Shown: in pieces, positions 7,243-14,844 of the stretch
Layout: every line of letters starts with the position of its first letter
Position numbering within the stretch: position 1 is the stretch's first letter
DNA from: a virus
Direction: 5' to 3' (one strand)
DNA length: 23,119 nt
IMG/VR virus record: IMGVR_UViG_3300044766_000135
Span: 1-23,119 of that record
Notes under the pieces: generated by a model
Seen by the model: only the letters and a program-made list of their open reading frames with translations
Databases searched by the model: none
What the model was told of the DNA's origin: nothing
Program-made: the position numbers and the translations under genes

Positions 7243-7304
7243 AGTATGGTCGCCATAGGTTTTTGGTTGTGCGCGCGGCTGAAAATTCTGTAAACTTCAG
7301 ATAG

Positions 7305-7706
<402 letters not shown>

Positions 7707-7732
7707 TAGTAAGGCACGATTCGCCACTGCCG

Positions 7733-7759
7733 AAAGGCCGGGAAACTCCCGGCCTTTTT
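7733..7759 (+). terminator. Strong intrinsic terminator after collagen-like gene
   Basis: A perfect 10-bp stem, AAAGGCCGGG (7733-7742) and CCCGGCCTTT (7748-7757), with the 5-nt loop AAACT and TT following. The T-run totals five. This is the best intrinsic terminator in the window and probably ends the head-decoration transcript. Confidence 0.9.
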
Positions 7760-7781
7760 GCTATGGCGTTTGCCGTTTGTC

Positions 7782-7813
7782 TGTGATATTTTGAATGGAG
7801 AGGAAATATCACA
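7782..7813 (+). promoter_or_regulatory. Perfect 10-bp hairpin presenting the RBS of gene 7814
   Basis: TGTGATATTT (7782-7791) is the exact reverse complement of AAATATCACA (7804-7813). The 12-nt loop (7792-7803) contains the Shine-Dalgarno GGAGAGG. The second arm ends at the base before the ATG. In RNA the stem would hold the ribosome-binding site in an open loop beside the start; in DNA it could be an operator. It lies about 20 bp after a strong terminator. Confidence 0.75.
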
Positions 7814-8344
7814 ATGGCGCTTCAGTCCTTCTTCATTCGAGTTCATCCAAGGCAACCCACTCGAGGCTATCGCACGTCTCGATTTTCGATCTACGGCTAC
7901 CTGTTCCTTGAGTCCGAGGGCTGGTATCGCGCGACATTTAGTCAGGAGCAGTGGGAGTATTTGCGCAACGTCCGCAACTGCGAGAGTATTCCGGATTCCA
8001 AACCGGTGTTTGATATTGTGGACGAGGCAGGGCGGCGTCGGATGGATGAGGAAGCGCGGCAGGCGAAGATTCGGGAACTGACGCCTTCTTCGCAACGAAC
8101 AGTTGATCTGACTACCGAGGACCTGGCTCATAGCACTTCTGCGGTTGAGGCGGAGCGTTCTAGGGAGCGTCGCGTTGCTGCGTACGACGCCGCATCTGAG
8201 GTCGAGGATTTGGCAGCTCCGGAGAGTGTTCCTGTTGCGCCGGTGTCGACGTCGGCACCGGTGGTGAGACGAGGACGTGGACGACCCCGCAAGACCGCAG
8301 AGCAGACCGCCGTGGAGCGTGTGGTTTCTGGGCCCGTCCCCTGA
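7814..8344 (+). CDS. Unassigned protein with C-terminal AT-hook
   Basis: A 176-residue protein. The N-terminal ~60 residues look folded (FFIRVHPRQPTRGYR, FSIYGYLFLESEGWYRATFS). Residues 70-130 are charged and probably helical, 130-150 are Ala/Pro/Val-rich, and residues 152-161 (RRGRGRPRKT) are a textbook AT-hook, a minor-groove DNA-binding motif. The family of the N-terminal part is unknown to me. Placed at the head-to-neck boundary, it may contact packaged DNA in the capsid or bridge to the connector; that is inference. Expression is probably controlled by the hairpin immediately before its ATG. A strong terminator upstream separates it from the collagen gene. It ends in TGA. Confidence 0.65.
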   Translation: MALQSFFIRVHPRQPTRGYRTSRFSIYGYLFLESEGWYRATFSQEQWEYLRNVRNCESIPDSKPVFDIVDEAGRRRMDEEARQAKIRELTPSSQRTVDLTTEDLAHSTSAVEAERSRERRVAAYDAASEVEDLAAPESVPVAPVSTSAPVVRRGRGRPRKTAEQTAVERVVSGPVP

Positions 8345-8447
8345 TGTGACCGTCGCGAGCACACCGGTAGAGTAGGGCACAAAGCTCGGGGCCTACAGGG
8401 CCGGAACCCACAAGACCTGATAGGTGCTGGGGTGGTACACTGATATA
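8345..8447 (+). other. 103-bp intergenic gap
   Basis: No convincing gene, tRNA or strong hairpin is seen. The right end contains the promoter-like box. The in-frame GTG at 8424 of the next gene lies inside this gap but has no Shine-Dalgarno. Confidence 0.5.
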
Positions 8448-8451
8448 ATGC
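8434..8451 (+). promoter_or_regulatory. Candidate promoter box, copy 2, with extended -10 TGATATAAT
   Basis: GGTACACT followed by a perfect extended -10 (TGATATAAT, 8441-8449). The first eight bases equal those at 2134-2141. The -10 overlaps the ATG at 8448, so a transcript starting here would begin inside the coding region. It would either serve downstream genes or imply a different start for this gene. Confidence 0.4.
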
Positions 8452-9542
8452 TTTCCGTTGTCAAGTCACAAGGCGCGACTGTAGCAAATCGGGCATTGCC
8501 TATGTGGTGTCAAACCACGGCGACGCCAAATTTGTTGAATCCGGGTATTCTGCAGGATGTTGCGGCCGCATCGTTTCAGATCTACTCCTCTAAAGGTGTG
8601 CAGATCTATCCGTCTCATGGTGGTGACAAGCAGACAGTCAATTTGGTGACTCAACGAATTGATACGGGCTACTACGCGGCGGTGTGGGATTCTTCACACG
8701 CCGATATTGGTGAGTACACGATTCGTTGGTACGTGACTCCGATCGCTGCCGGTGCAGAAGAGAATGTGTTTGAGCAGGACTTCGAGGTGGTCACTGTTCC
8801 ATATCGAAGCCGAAACTATTGTTCTGTTGAGTCTTTGCGTATTGAGGGCGTTACCTCCGCTCGTTTGAGTGATATAGCAGTTCAGAGACACATCCTTCAG
8901 GCTTCTCGATACGTGGAGATGTTCACCGGTCGTGTGTTCTGCCCAGTACCGAAAGTGATACGCATCGATGGTACTAACGGCCGCGGCATTTCTTTGGAGG
9001 AACCAATAGTTGCTATCCAAGGTTTGGCGGTCTCGTTGGTGAGTCAGTTCACGGCTAGTGACTTGCAGGTGCTTGCGGACACGTTCCGCGTGTACAATCG
9101 ACACCTCACTCTAGGTCTTTTGAATCCAGATGATCGGGATAACCCGCACCTAGAGTTCGTGCATGATGACGATCTCAAAGGCGTCAATTATGTGGTACCA
9201 ACGTCCGGGTACCGTTTGACGCAGTTGATCTGGCCGAAGGGGCAGCAGAACTGCCGAATCGAGGGCGTGTTCGGCTATACCGAACCCGACGGTTCGTGGT
9301 GGGGCAGGACTCCAGAACTGATTCAACTAGTCACTAAGATGCTCTGTTTCCGTTACCTAGATCGATTGGGTACATCGTTGCACGACGACGCCATCAAACG
9401 AGGCAGGGTGATTTCAGAACACACCAAAGATCAGGGGTACACACTGTCGCACCCGTCGTCGTTCAACGCTTACACGGGGGACACGGAAATAGACACTATT
9501 CTGGTCAATTTCACTAGGCCGCCTAAATTTGGGGCGGTGTAA
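8448..9542 (+). CDS. Head-tail connector (adaptor) protein
   Basis: A 364-residue protein; a GTG at 8424 would add eight residues, but neither start has a good RBS. Residues 1 to about 115 form a beta-rich domain (QIYSSKGVQIYPSHGG, ADIGEYTIRWYVT). The helical part beginning YCSVESLRIEGVTSARLSD, then QRHILQASRYVEMFTGRVF, matches the gp6/gp15-type connector pattern that binds under the portal ring. It continues through loops rich in Pro/Asp to a helix (ELIQLVTKMLCFRYLDR). Gene order, first of the neck block before the stopper and completion proteins, agrees. It is longer than typical adaptors because of the extra N-terminal beta domain. Its stop TAA overlaps the next ATG by one base. Confidence 0.72.
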   Translation: MLSVVKSQGATVANRALPMWCQTTATPNLLNPGILQDVAAASFQIYSSKGVQIYPSHGGDKQTVNLVTQRIDTGYYAAVWDSSHADIGEYTIRWYVTPIAAGAEENVFEQDFEVVTVPYRSRNYCSVESLRIEGVTSARLSDIAVQRHILQASRYVEMFTGRVFCPVPKVIRIDGTNGRGISLEEPIVAIQGLAVSLVSQFTASDLQVLADTFRVYNRHLTLGLLNPDDRDNPHLEFVHDDDLKGVNYVVPTSGYRLTQLIWPKGQQNCRIEGVFGYTEPDGSWWGRTPELIQLVTKMLCFRYLDRLGTSLHDDAIKRGRVISEHTKDQGYTLSHPSSFNAYTGDTEIDTILVNFTRPPKFGAV

Positions 9543-10048
9543 TGCGCGGTCGCCTCATCAACCCGTTCGGGGTCGAGATCCGGCGGTTGGACACCGTTGC
9601 TACCTCGATATCACCGGGCTATGATCCAGTTTTTAGAGAACCGGCGTTGGTTAGTACGGAGTGCGGTGTCGGAGTAGTCGGTCGCAAAGAGATGGATCCT
9701 ATAGTAGTTCCTGGACAGTTTGCTATAGGGAGCAATTTCTTACTGCTGCAAATGCTTGCTAACGGTAACGCGGCCAAGATCGATTTCAAGCTCGTTTTCC
9801 ATTTCGCGGATTTGGAGGCGTATGGATTGATCGAGGACGGTACCGGCCTAGCACAAATCAAGGTAAGGGATCGATTGTCTGCAATTTATGATGTTCGCAC
9901 CCTGGAGTTGATTCAGGCCATTCCGAATCCGCCCGGGGTCTTTGTGACGGAGGCGGAGCCTCATTTCGGACTAGGACAATCAAGAAACTTGCTGGTGGTC
10001 ACGTTCGCGAGTCGCGATCAAGGGCAGACGGCCTCGGCGGCGGGTTAA
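9542..10048 (+). CDS. Probable head-tail stopper / neck protein
   Basis: A 168-residue protein of mostly beta character (LINPFGVEIRRLDTVATS, IDFKLVFHFADLEAYG, AQIKVRDRLSAIYDV, NLLVVTFASRD). I do not recognise the sequence. In contractile-tailed phage clusters the gene between connector and virion-morphogenesis protein usually encodes the small beta-barrel stopper that closes the head after packaging, and size and fold fit. The ATG at 9542 shares a base with the preceding stop (TAATG), so it is translationally coupled to the connector. Function is positional inference. Confidence 0.5.
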   Translation: MRGRLINPFGVEIRRLDTVATSISPGYDPVFREPALVSTECGVGVVGRKEMDPIVVPGQFAIGSNFLLLQMLANGNAAKIDFKLVFHFADLEAYGLIEDGTGLAQIKVRDRLSAIYDVRTLELIQAIPNPPGVFVTEAEPHFGLGQSRNLLVVTFASRDQGQTASAAG

Positions 10049-10065
10049 GTCGGAGAGCGATAGCC

Positions 10066-10716
10066 ATGCCGAGCGGCCAGTGGGTCAGCCAGTTTGGGGA
10101 TTGGGACAAGGCTCAGCAGATTCTGAAGGAAGGCATGGCCCCGGTGATGCGCGCCGTCGGGAAGGCGTGGCGCAAAGAGGCGCAGCTTCTTCGCAAAGAG
10201 GTTCAGAAGGGGATGCAGTCGCAGGCCCCGGGCGGCAAGCAGTTCAAGCCACTCGCACCAACCACGTTGGCCATCCGTAGATTTCTGGGCTTTCGAGGCA
10301 CCAAGGCCCTGCTTTGGCACCGGAACCTATACAACGCAGTGAAGGTTACTCCGGACGGGCGGGCCGGATCTAGCAACTATCAGGTGTTCGTCGGGATCCA
10401 TCGCGATGCTCGGGATCCGTTCGGCAAATCGTTGTTCATGATAGGTATGCGGAACGAGATCGGGGGGCGTCCAATAGTTCTCAAAATCACTCCTAGAATG
10501 ATGCGTTTCTTGGGCGCCGCTTTTGCTTCGCTTCGTAGTGGGGTAGACAAACCTTGGTGGCTACTGAGGAAGAAGGCTTCTAAGGGAGTGATCGTGATAA
10601 ACACTCCGGTACGTCCGGTGTTCGGCCCAATATGGGAAGCACAAAAGGACGCTTCGGCGAAGCGGATTTCGGACACTGTCGAATCCGAATTGAAGGGCAA
10701 GTTGTCCGCCTCGTGA
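10066..10716 (+). CDS. Virion morphogenesis / tail completion protein
   Basis: A 216-residue basic protein. Family signs are an N-terminal amphipathic helix (MAPVMRAVGKAWRKEAQLLRK), GGKQFKPLAPTTLAIRR, then a segment ALLWHRNLYNAVKV equivalent to the tG.L..s motif, and a FGPIWEAQKDASAKRI helix near the C-terminus. These recall the P2 gpS / Mu gpG virion-morphogenesis group and gp10-like completion proteins, which join head and tail. It follows the connector and stopper as expected. The RBS CGGAGAGCG lies upstream of the ATG; the gene ends in TGA twelve bases before the next GTG. Confidence 0.68.
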   Translation: MPSGQWVSQFGDWDKAQQILKEGMAPVMRAVGKAWRKEAQLLRKEVQKGMQSQAPGGKQFKPLAPTTLAIRRFLGFRGTKALLWHRNLYNAVKVTPDGRAGSSNYQVFVGIHRDARDPFGKSLFMIGMRNEIGGRPIVLKITPRMMRFLGAAFASLRSGVDKPWWLLRKKASKGVIVINTPVRPVFGPIWEAQKDASAKRISDTVESELKGKLSAS

Positions 10717-10728
10717 TAGGATCAAGAC

Positions 10729-11673
10729 GTGTCCGTGCCTACAATTACCGGGATCTCACCTAGTCGGATATATACCGGCGGTCAGATGATTGTGGTGTCC
10801 GGTACGGGATTCCAGACCCGCTACCCGGTCGATCCCTCCACTCCTCACCCGTGGCCAACACCAGCCCCTACGGCGGCGGTGACGGTCGGGGGCCGGCCGG
10901 CAGGGCGTGTAGTGGTTGGGTCGAGCACTAGTTTGACGTGTGTGACGGCCTCACACGATCCGGGCCCTGTTTCTGTGACCGTGCAGAATCTGGACGTGGC
11001 GGGCGCCCCTATTCCTGGGGAGGTTGTCGAGGCTTCCGGGTTGTTGAGTTTCGCGCGTGTTGATCTTGCAATCAAAGACGACATCTTGCGCATCGTCGAG
11101 GTCCTGGTTACCGAACTGAAACGCCAGGTGATCGAAAATGTGTCGGTCACTACATCTGTAGATTTTGATAGTGATCCAGATGCCGTGCGGTTTCTAGGTA
11201 TCGATTTTGCGCACCTTCCTGCACTTTGTTTGAGTGGACCAGAAGGAGCGCGGGATCGATTCTACAATGCATTCTTGCGACCTACGATTCAGGATGGTAC
11301 AGGTATCTACAATCGTCGAACCACTTTCGAGACAGAAGACTTAGTGTTTCGGTTGTTGGTGTTAGATAACTCTGGAGTGCGTTTGCTCAATTTGCACGCG
11401 CTGGTTACGAAGTTCTTCAAGAGCAACAACAATTTAGTGGTGGACAGGGATTCAGCCGACGCAACGAAAGGTACCGTCTCTTATGAACTTGAGGGAGGTC
11501 CATTCGTCACCACATCGGTAAACAACGACAGTGATTTGCGGGCATTTAGCGGTTCAGTGACGGTTCGTGGATACCAGTTTGAAGACGTGACCGGGTTCCC
11601 AGATCAGCTTGTAGTTGAACGAACCGCTGAGGTTGATGATTTCGATGTAATTGCGGTGCCTTTTTCTCATTAG
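10729..11673 (+). CDS. Neck protein with N-terminal IPT/TIG Ig-like domain
   Basis: A 314-residue, two-part protein. Residues 3-108 show an IPT/TIG immunoglobulin-like domain: PTITGISPSRIYTGG, then IVVSGTGF, a Pro-rich insertion, then VTVGGRPAG, LTCVTASHDPGPVSVTV. Such folds decorate phage surface proteins and bind carbohydrate or other proteins. The remaining 200 residues (helix IVEVLVTELKRQV, then beta strands) sit where the tail terminator gene normally lies, just before the sheath, and could be that protein; I cannot confirm it from sequence. The start is GTG, preceded by AGGATC. A 6-bp hairpin overlaps the stop codon, and a promoter-like box follows at once. Confidence 0.65.
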   Translation: MSVPTITGISPSRIYTGGQMIVVSGTGFQTRYPVDPSTPHPWPTPAPTAAVTVGGRPAGRVVVGSSTSLTCVTASHDPGPVSVTVQNLDVAGAPIPGEVVEASGLLSFARVDLAIKDDILRIVEVLVTELKRQVIENVSVTTSVDFDSDPDAVRFLGIDFAHLPALCLSGPEGARDRFYNAFLRPTIQDGTGIYNRRTTFETEDLVFRLLVLDNSGVRLLNLHALVTKFFKSNNNLVVDRDSADATKGTVSYELEGGPFVTTSVNNDSDLRAFSGSVTVRGYQFEDVTGFPDQLVVERTAEVDDFDVIAVPFSH

Positions 11674-11677
11674 GCAC
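11656..11677 (+). terminator. Hairpin spanning the stop codon of the IPT neck gene
   Basis: GTGCCT (11656-11661) pairs with AGGCAC (11672-11677); the loop contains TTTTCTCATT and the TAG stop overlaps the second arm. There is no T-tract after the stem, so it is at best a weak terminator or an RNA-stability element. Confidence 0.35.
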
Positions 11678-11690
11678 GCTAGAATAGTAA
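11673..11690 (+). promoter_or_regulatory. Candidate promoter box, copy 3
   Basis: An 18-bp segment starting at the G of the preceding stop codon and ending ATAGTAA, 14 of 18 identical to the box at 2134-2151. TAGAAT (11680-11685) or AATAGT could be a -10. No -35 is evident at 17 bp. Confidence 0.4.
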
Positions 11691-11702
11691 AGAAAGCCTA
11701 AG

Positions 11703-11712
11703 TCAGCGCTGA
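11703..11712. promoter_or_regulatory. 10-bp palindrome TCAGCGCTGA
   Basis: A perfect palindrome 12 bp downstream of promoter-like box copy 3 and about 30 bp before the next ATG. This mirrors the box-plus-palindrome arrangement at 2134-2163, though the two palindrome sequences differ. Confidence 0.35.
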
Positions 11713-11741
11713 TTGCGCGATATATCATGTAGCGAGGAAAT

Positions 11742-12023
11742 ATGTTTCTGCAAAACAAGACCAGGCGCATGAAGATTTACGTTCTGCCTCACGACGAGGT
11801 GTGCAACCAAGAGTGCTATTGCGCGCAAGGCAAGCACTTGCAGACCGTGCATGATCCGCGCACCGGTGAACGTGGTGTGCGGGAAATCGGTCTGTCCGTG
11901 CCGATGTCGGTGCATATTCCGGCCGGGGGCGTCTCGGAAGAGCTTTCGTCGGCCGTTCTCGAGTGCAAGCAGATTGCCGCTGATGTGGCCGCCGGGTCTC
12001 TAGTCGTGGTGAAGGGAAACTAG
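11742..12023 (+). CDS. Small Cys-containing protein preceding the sheath
   Basis: A 93-residue protein, unrecognised. It begins with a basic stretch (QNKTRRMKIYVL), then a cysteine cluster (CNQECYC, residues 21-27) that could bind metal or form a disulphide, then GGVSEELSSAVLECKQIAADVAAGSLVVVKGN. There is no signal peptide. It has a good RBS (GCGAGGAAA) and ends three bases before the sheath ATG, so the two are translationally linked. A sheath-associated or tail-completion role is possible but is only positional. It follows the third promoter-like box, so it may head the tail transcript. Confidence 0.65.
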   Translation: MFLQNKTRRMKIYVLPHDEVCNQECYCAQGKHLQTVHDPRTGERGVREIGLSVPMSVHIPAGGVSEELSSAVLECKQIAADVAAGSLVVVKGN

Positions 12024-12026
12024 TCC

Positions 12027-14291
12027 ATGCCATCTAATCAACTGTTGTCGTCCAAGATCGTGTTCGAAGAGGTCTCCCCGAGCGGGCGAGCCGTTCCGAA
12101 GTTCAACACGTGCGTGGTGGCGTTTGAGGGCGTGACCGAGAAGGGTCCTGTGGGCGTAGCCACGCTACTGCTCGGGTTTGACGACTACAAGCGTATCTTC
12201 GGCGGGTATATCGAGGACAGCGATCTGACCTCGTGCGTGGAGGGATTCTTCCTCACCGGTGGCGTGCTGTGCTGGGTTACCCGCGTGGTACACTACACTG
12301 ACCTTACCGATGCAACTACCAAGAAGAGTGATAGCGCCAGCGTCACTCTGAGCACTGAGGCTCTTGTTGCTTTGTCGGCCTCAGTAACTTCCGGAAACGC
12401 GGGAACGTACGAAGTGGTTAACGGGCAGACGGTGGTGGTTGTAGTTGATGCTAATCAAGCTGTCACAGGTACTGTGAGCGCTATTTCGGCTGCAATCACT
12501 GCAGGTGCCACACAGGGTCAAGGGCTGGTGTTGGCGGACGGGGAGACGTTGACAGTTAAGATTGATCGTTGGGGACCACAAACAATCACTTTCCACACTA
12601 GCAATTTCGCGGATATTACTGCTGCGACGTATGCAGAAGTGGCTGCTGTGATTGCAGCCGGATTGCCTAGAACTACTGTCGACTTGAACGGTGGCAAAGT
12701 GCGCATCACGTCGGATTGTAAGGGTTCAGGATCGAAAGTACAGGTAACAGGCGGTACGGCCAATGCGGTTCTGGAATTCAACACAGACGAGGTCACCGTC
12801 AGCGGAAACGTATCTGACGCATCGGCAGCGACCGCTGCCGAGTTCGCTACCATTATCCAGACCGCTGTGGGTAGCACAGCTTCGGTGTCTGTGACCGGAG
12901 GAAAGGTCAAGATTACGTCGGCCACTACCGGTGCTGATTCTCATGTCCAGGTTACTAGCGGCTCAACCGCTGTGGCGCTAGGGTTTGACAACGCCACTCA
13001 TACTGGTCAGACTGCCGGTACTCTCGATACGTTGCTGGTTGAAGGCAAATACGACGGTACGTATGGAAACGGACTTTCCGTCCAGAAAGGTACCGCAACA
13101 TCCAAGGCCACGGATCAGTTCAACCTGTATGTGCTTGACGCTGTGACAAGTATTCGGAAGGAAACTTTTCCGAATTTGTCAATGGATTCGACCAATCCTC
13201 GATATGTTGAGACTGTAATCAACAACTCGAAGACTGGATCAACCTTGATCAAAGTAACGGATCTTGGTGCCGCAACGAGCGCCACCAACGCCATCCCGGC
13301 CGCCGCGACGTCTCGACTCGTGGGTGGATTGGATGGTCTAAGCGGTACGGATGGCGGTTCTTGGGCAATTGGCGATGACGACTACGTTGGCAACCCGGCC
13401 GGCTGGACCGGCTTGTACGCCTTTGACAAGGTGTCGAGCCTGACCGTGTTGGCTGTGTGTGGAATCGCTACTCCGGCCGTCCATACCGGTATGGTGGCAT
13501 ACTGTGAAACTCATCGATCTGGCCAGATCTTCCCGATTCTGGATCCTCCGGCGAACCTCGATGCGGCCGGTATGATCACGTACGTCGAAACGACCGCCGC
13601 GCTCGAGAATCTGAGCGAGTTCGGTGCGATTTACTGGCCCCGCATCAAGGTGGCGAACCCGAGCCAGACCCTTTACGGGGTCAACGGAGAAGACGGAGAG
13701 GGAAACATTGTCATTCCTCCCTCGGGAGACATCTGTGGTGTCCTTGCCAGGACGGATAATGCGCGCGAGGGCGGTGTGTGGACTCAGCCAGCCGGTACCG
13801 AGACCGGGAAGTTCTCCCGCGTGCTTGGGTTTGAGACGGACGACGTCTTGAGCGAGGACGTGCGAGATTTGGTGTTCCCGCACCGAATCAATCCGTTGAC
13901 GGTGGAGGAAGGCTTCCCCCGGTACATTGATGGCGCCCGAACTTTGAAGGGCGACGGGAACTTCCCGAGCATCGGTCAACGCCGAGGCGTGTCTTATTGT
14001 GAGCGCACGGTTAAGGCCGCTCTGCAACCAGAGCGCCATCAGAACAACAACGGGGACACCCGGGCGGTCGTTCAGCGTTCGGTTTGGGCCTTCCTCAAGA
14101 CGCAGTGTGATCTGGGTGCCTTCGCATCGAAGATTCCGGATCAGGCGTTCTTCGTGGACTTCGGGGACGGCCTGCAGGTTAGCCCCAACATCATCGACGG
14201 TATGTGGGGCGTGGCTACCACTCAGCCGGCCGAGTTCATTCGAATGAAGGTCTCTCAAGACATGCGAGCGGCGAACGCCGCGAATAGCTAG
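12027..14291 (+). CDS. Contractile tail sheath protein
   Basis: A 754-residue sheath subunit that surrounds the tube and drives contraction. The N-terminus (VVAFEGVTEKGPVGVATLL, then DDYKRIFGGY) and C-terminus (SVWAFLKTQCDLGAFASK, the VDFGDGLQVSPNII region, a final FIRMKVSQDMRA strand) are typical of the sheath family; the C-terminal domain forms the inter-subunit mesh. Residues about 105-335 are an inserted, Thr/Val/Ala-rich beta region with an internal duplication (NGGKVRITS...KVQVTGG and TGGKVKITS...HVQVTSG). That makes the protein longer than minimal sheaths such as those of P2. The insertion probably faces outward. It lies just before the tube gene, as in other myophages. Confidence 0.93.
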   Translation: MPSNQLLSSKIVFEEVSPSGRAVPKFNTCVVAFEGVTEKGPVGVATLLLGFDDYKRIFGGYIEDSDLTSCVEGFFLTGGVLCWVTRVVHYTDLTDATTKKSDSASVTLSTEALVALSASVTSGNAGTYEVVNGQTVVVVVDANQAVTGTVSAISAAITAGATQGQGLVLADGETLTVKIDRWGPQTITFHTSNFADITAATYAEVAAVIAAGLPRTTVDLNGGKVRITSDCKGSGSKVQVTGGTANAVLEFNTDEVTVSGNVSDASAATAAEFATIIQTAVGSTASVSVTGGKVKITSATTGADSHVQVTSGSTAVALGFDNATHTGQTAGTLDTLLVEGKYDGTYGNGLSVQKGTATSKATDQFNLYVLDAVTSIRKETFPNLSMDSTNPRYVETVINNSKTGSTLIKVTDLGAATSATNAIPAAATSRLVGGLDGLSGTDGGSWAIGDDDYVGNPAGWTGLYAFDKVSSLTVLAVCGIATPAVHTGMVAYCETHRSGQIFPILDPPANLDAAGMITYVETTAALENLSEFGAIYWPRIKVANPSQTLYGVNGEDGEGNIVIPPSGDICGVLARTDNAREGGVWTQPAGTETGKFSRVLGFETDDVLSEDVRDLVFPHRINPLTVEEGFPRYIDGARTLKGDGNFPSIGQRRGVSYCERTVKAALQPERHQNNNGDTRAVVQRSVWAFLKTQCDLGAFASKIPDQAFFVDFGDGLQVSPNIIDGMWGVATTQPAEFIRMKVSQDMRAANAANS
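12615..12986 (+). repeat. Duplicated domain inside the sheath
   Basis: Two copies of a roughly 55-residue unit, residues about 197-251 and 264-320. Each has an AATYAEVAAVI / AATAAEFATII helix, a GGKV[RK]ITS strand, then [KH]VQVT and a closing [EG]F. Divergence at protein level shows this is an old duplication. Confidence 0.75.
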
Positions 14292-14360
14292 CCCCGGAAG
14301 AGTCGAATCAATAACCAAGAGTAGTTAACGCCGCGAATAGATAACCAAGCATAGTTAGCC
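14274..14360 (+). repeat. Nested direct repeats after the sheath gene
   Basis: AACGCCGCGAATAG occurs at the end of the sheath gene (14274-14287) and again at 14327-14340. ATAACCAAG..TAGTTA occurs at 14311-14327 and 14341-14357, period 30. The sheath frame meets three in-frame TAG codons here (14289, 14322, 14352). Confidence 0.8.
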
Positions 14361-14372
14361 GAGGAAATCAAA

Positions 14373-14837
14373 ATGGCGATTGTAGGACAGCCTAGGACGT
14401 TCAACAAGAAGTTCGCGTTTCAGCTTCATATCGACGGATTTGGCTGGGCCGGCTTCACGAAGTGCAGCGATCTGAAGATCGATGTTGCGCAGATCAAGCA
14501 CTACGAAAACGGTACTCTGCTGCCGCAGAAGTCTGCCGGTCGCGCGGACTTTGCTGACATCACGCTAGAGCGTGGTGCGGTTACTGCGGACGTCGACATG
14601 TATCTCTGGATGTCCGAAGTCATTTCCGGGCCGGCCAACCTTGGCGTGAAGGAAGCCGCCTACAAGCGCCTCGGGGATCTCGTGCAGCTCGATCGAGACG
14701 GAGAAGTCCTGAAGCGCTATTCGATCTTCTGGGCATGGCCCACTTCGTTCACGGCCGGAGACTGGGACAACAACGCCGATGAGAATGTGATCGAGAAGCT
14801 GACGCTGGCTTACGATTACTACATTCGGACGCAATAG
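14373..14837 (+). CDS. Tail tube protein (T4 gp19-like)
   Basis: A 154-residue protein that forms the inner tube of the contractile tail. Family traits are FAFQLHIDGFGWAGFTKCSDL near the start, the ENGTLLPQKSAG loop, DITLERGAVTADVDMYLW (the conserved LkrGv region), then GDLVQLDRDGEVLKRYSIF and a C-terminal strand ENVIEKLTLAYDYYIR. Length matches the family. It is the usual partner directly downstream of the sheath. The start ATG has CGAGGAAA seven bases upstream. It ends in TAG and is followed by a repeated hairpin array before the chaperone gene, which may lower read-through or translation of the less-needed downstream genes. Confidence 0.93.
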   Translation: MAIVGQPRTFNKKFAFQLHIDGFGWAGFTKCSDLKIDVAQIKHYENGTLLPQKSAGRADFADITLERGAVTADVDMYLWMSEVISGPANLGVKEAAYKRLGDLVQLDRDGEVLKRYSIFWAWPTSFTAGDWDNNADENVIEKLTLAYDYYIRTQ

Positions 14838-14844
14838 TCCGTTG

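Noticed and set aside
7782-7813. CRP-like site (TGTGA ... TCACA)
   Set aside because: The half-sites are separated by 22 bp rather than 6, so it is not a CRP site. The RNA-hairpin reading with the RBS in the loop fits better.
8345-8447. Possible tRNA or small RNA in the gap after the AT-hook gene
   Set aside because: No cloverleaf, no T-loop motif, and no strong hairpin or T-tract.
13338-14318. 326-codon reverse-strand frame
   Set aside because: Overlaps the conserved C-terminal half of the sheath, has no family features, and no other gene is on that strand.
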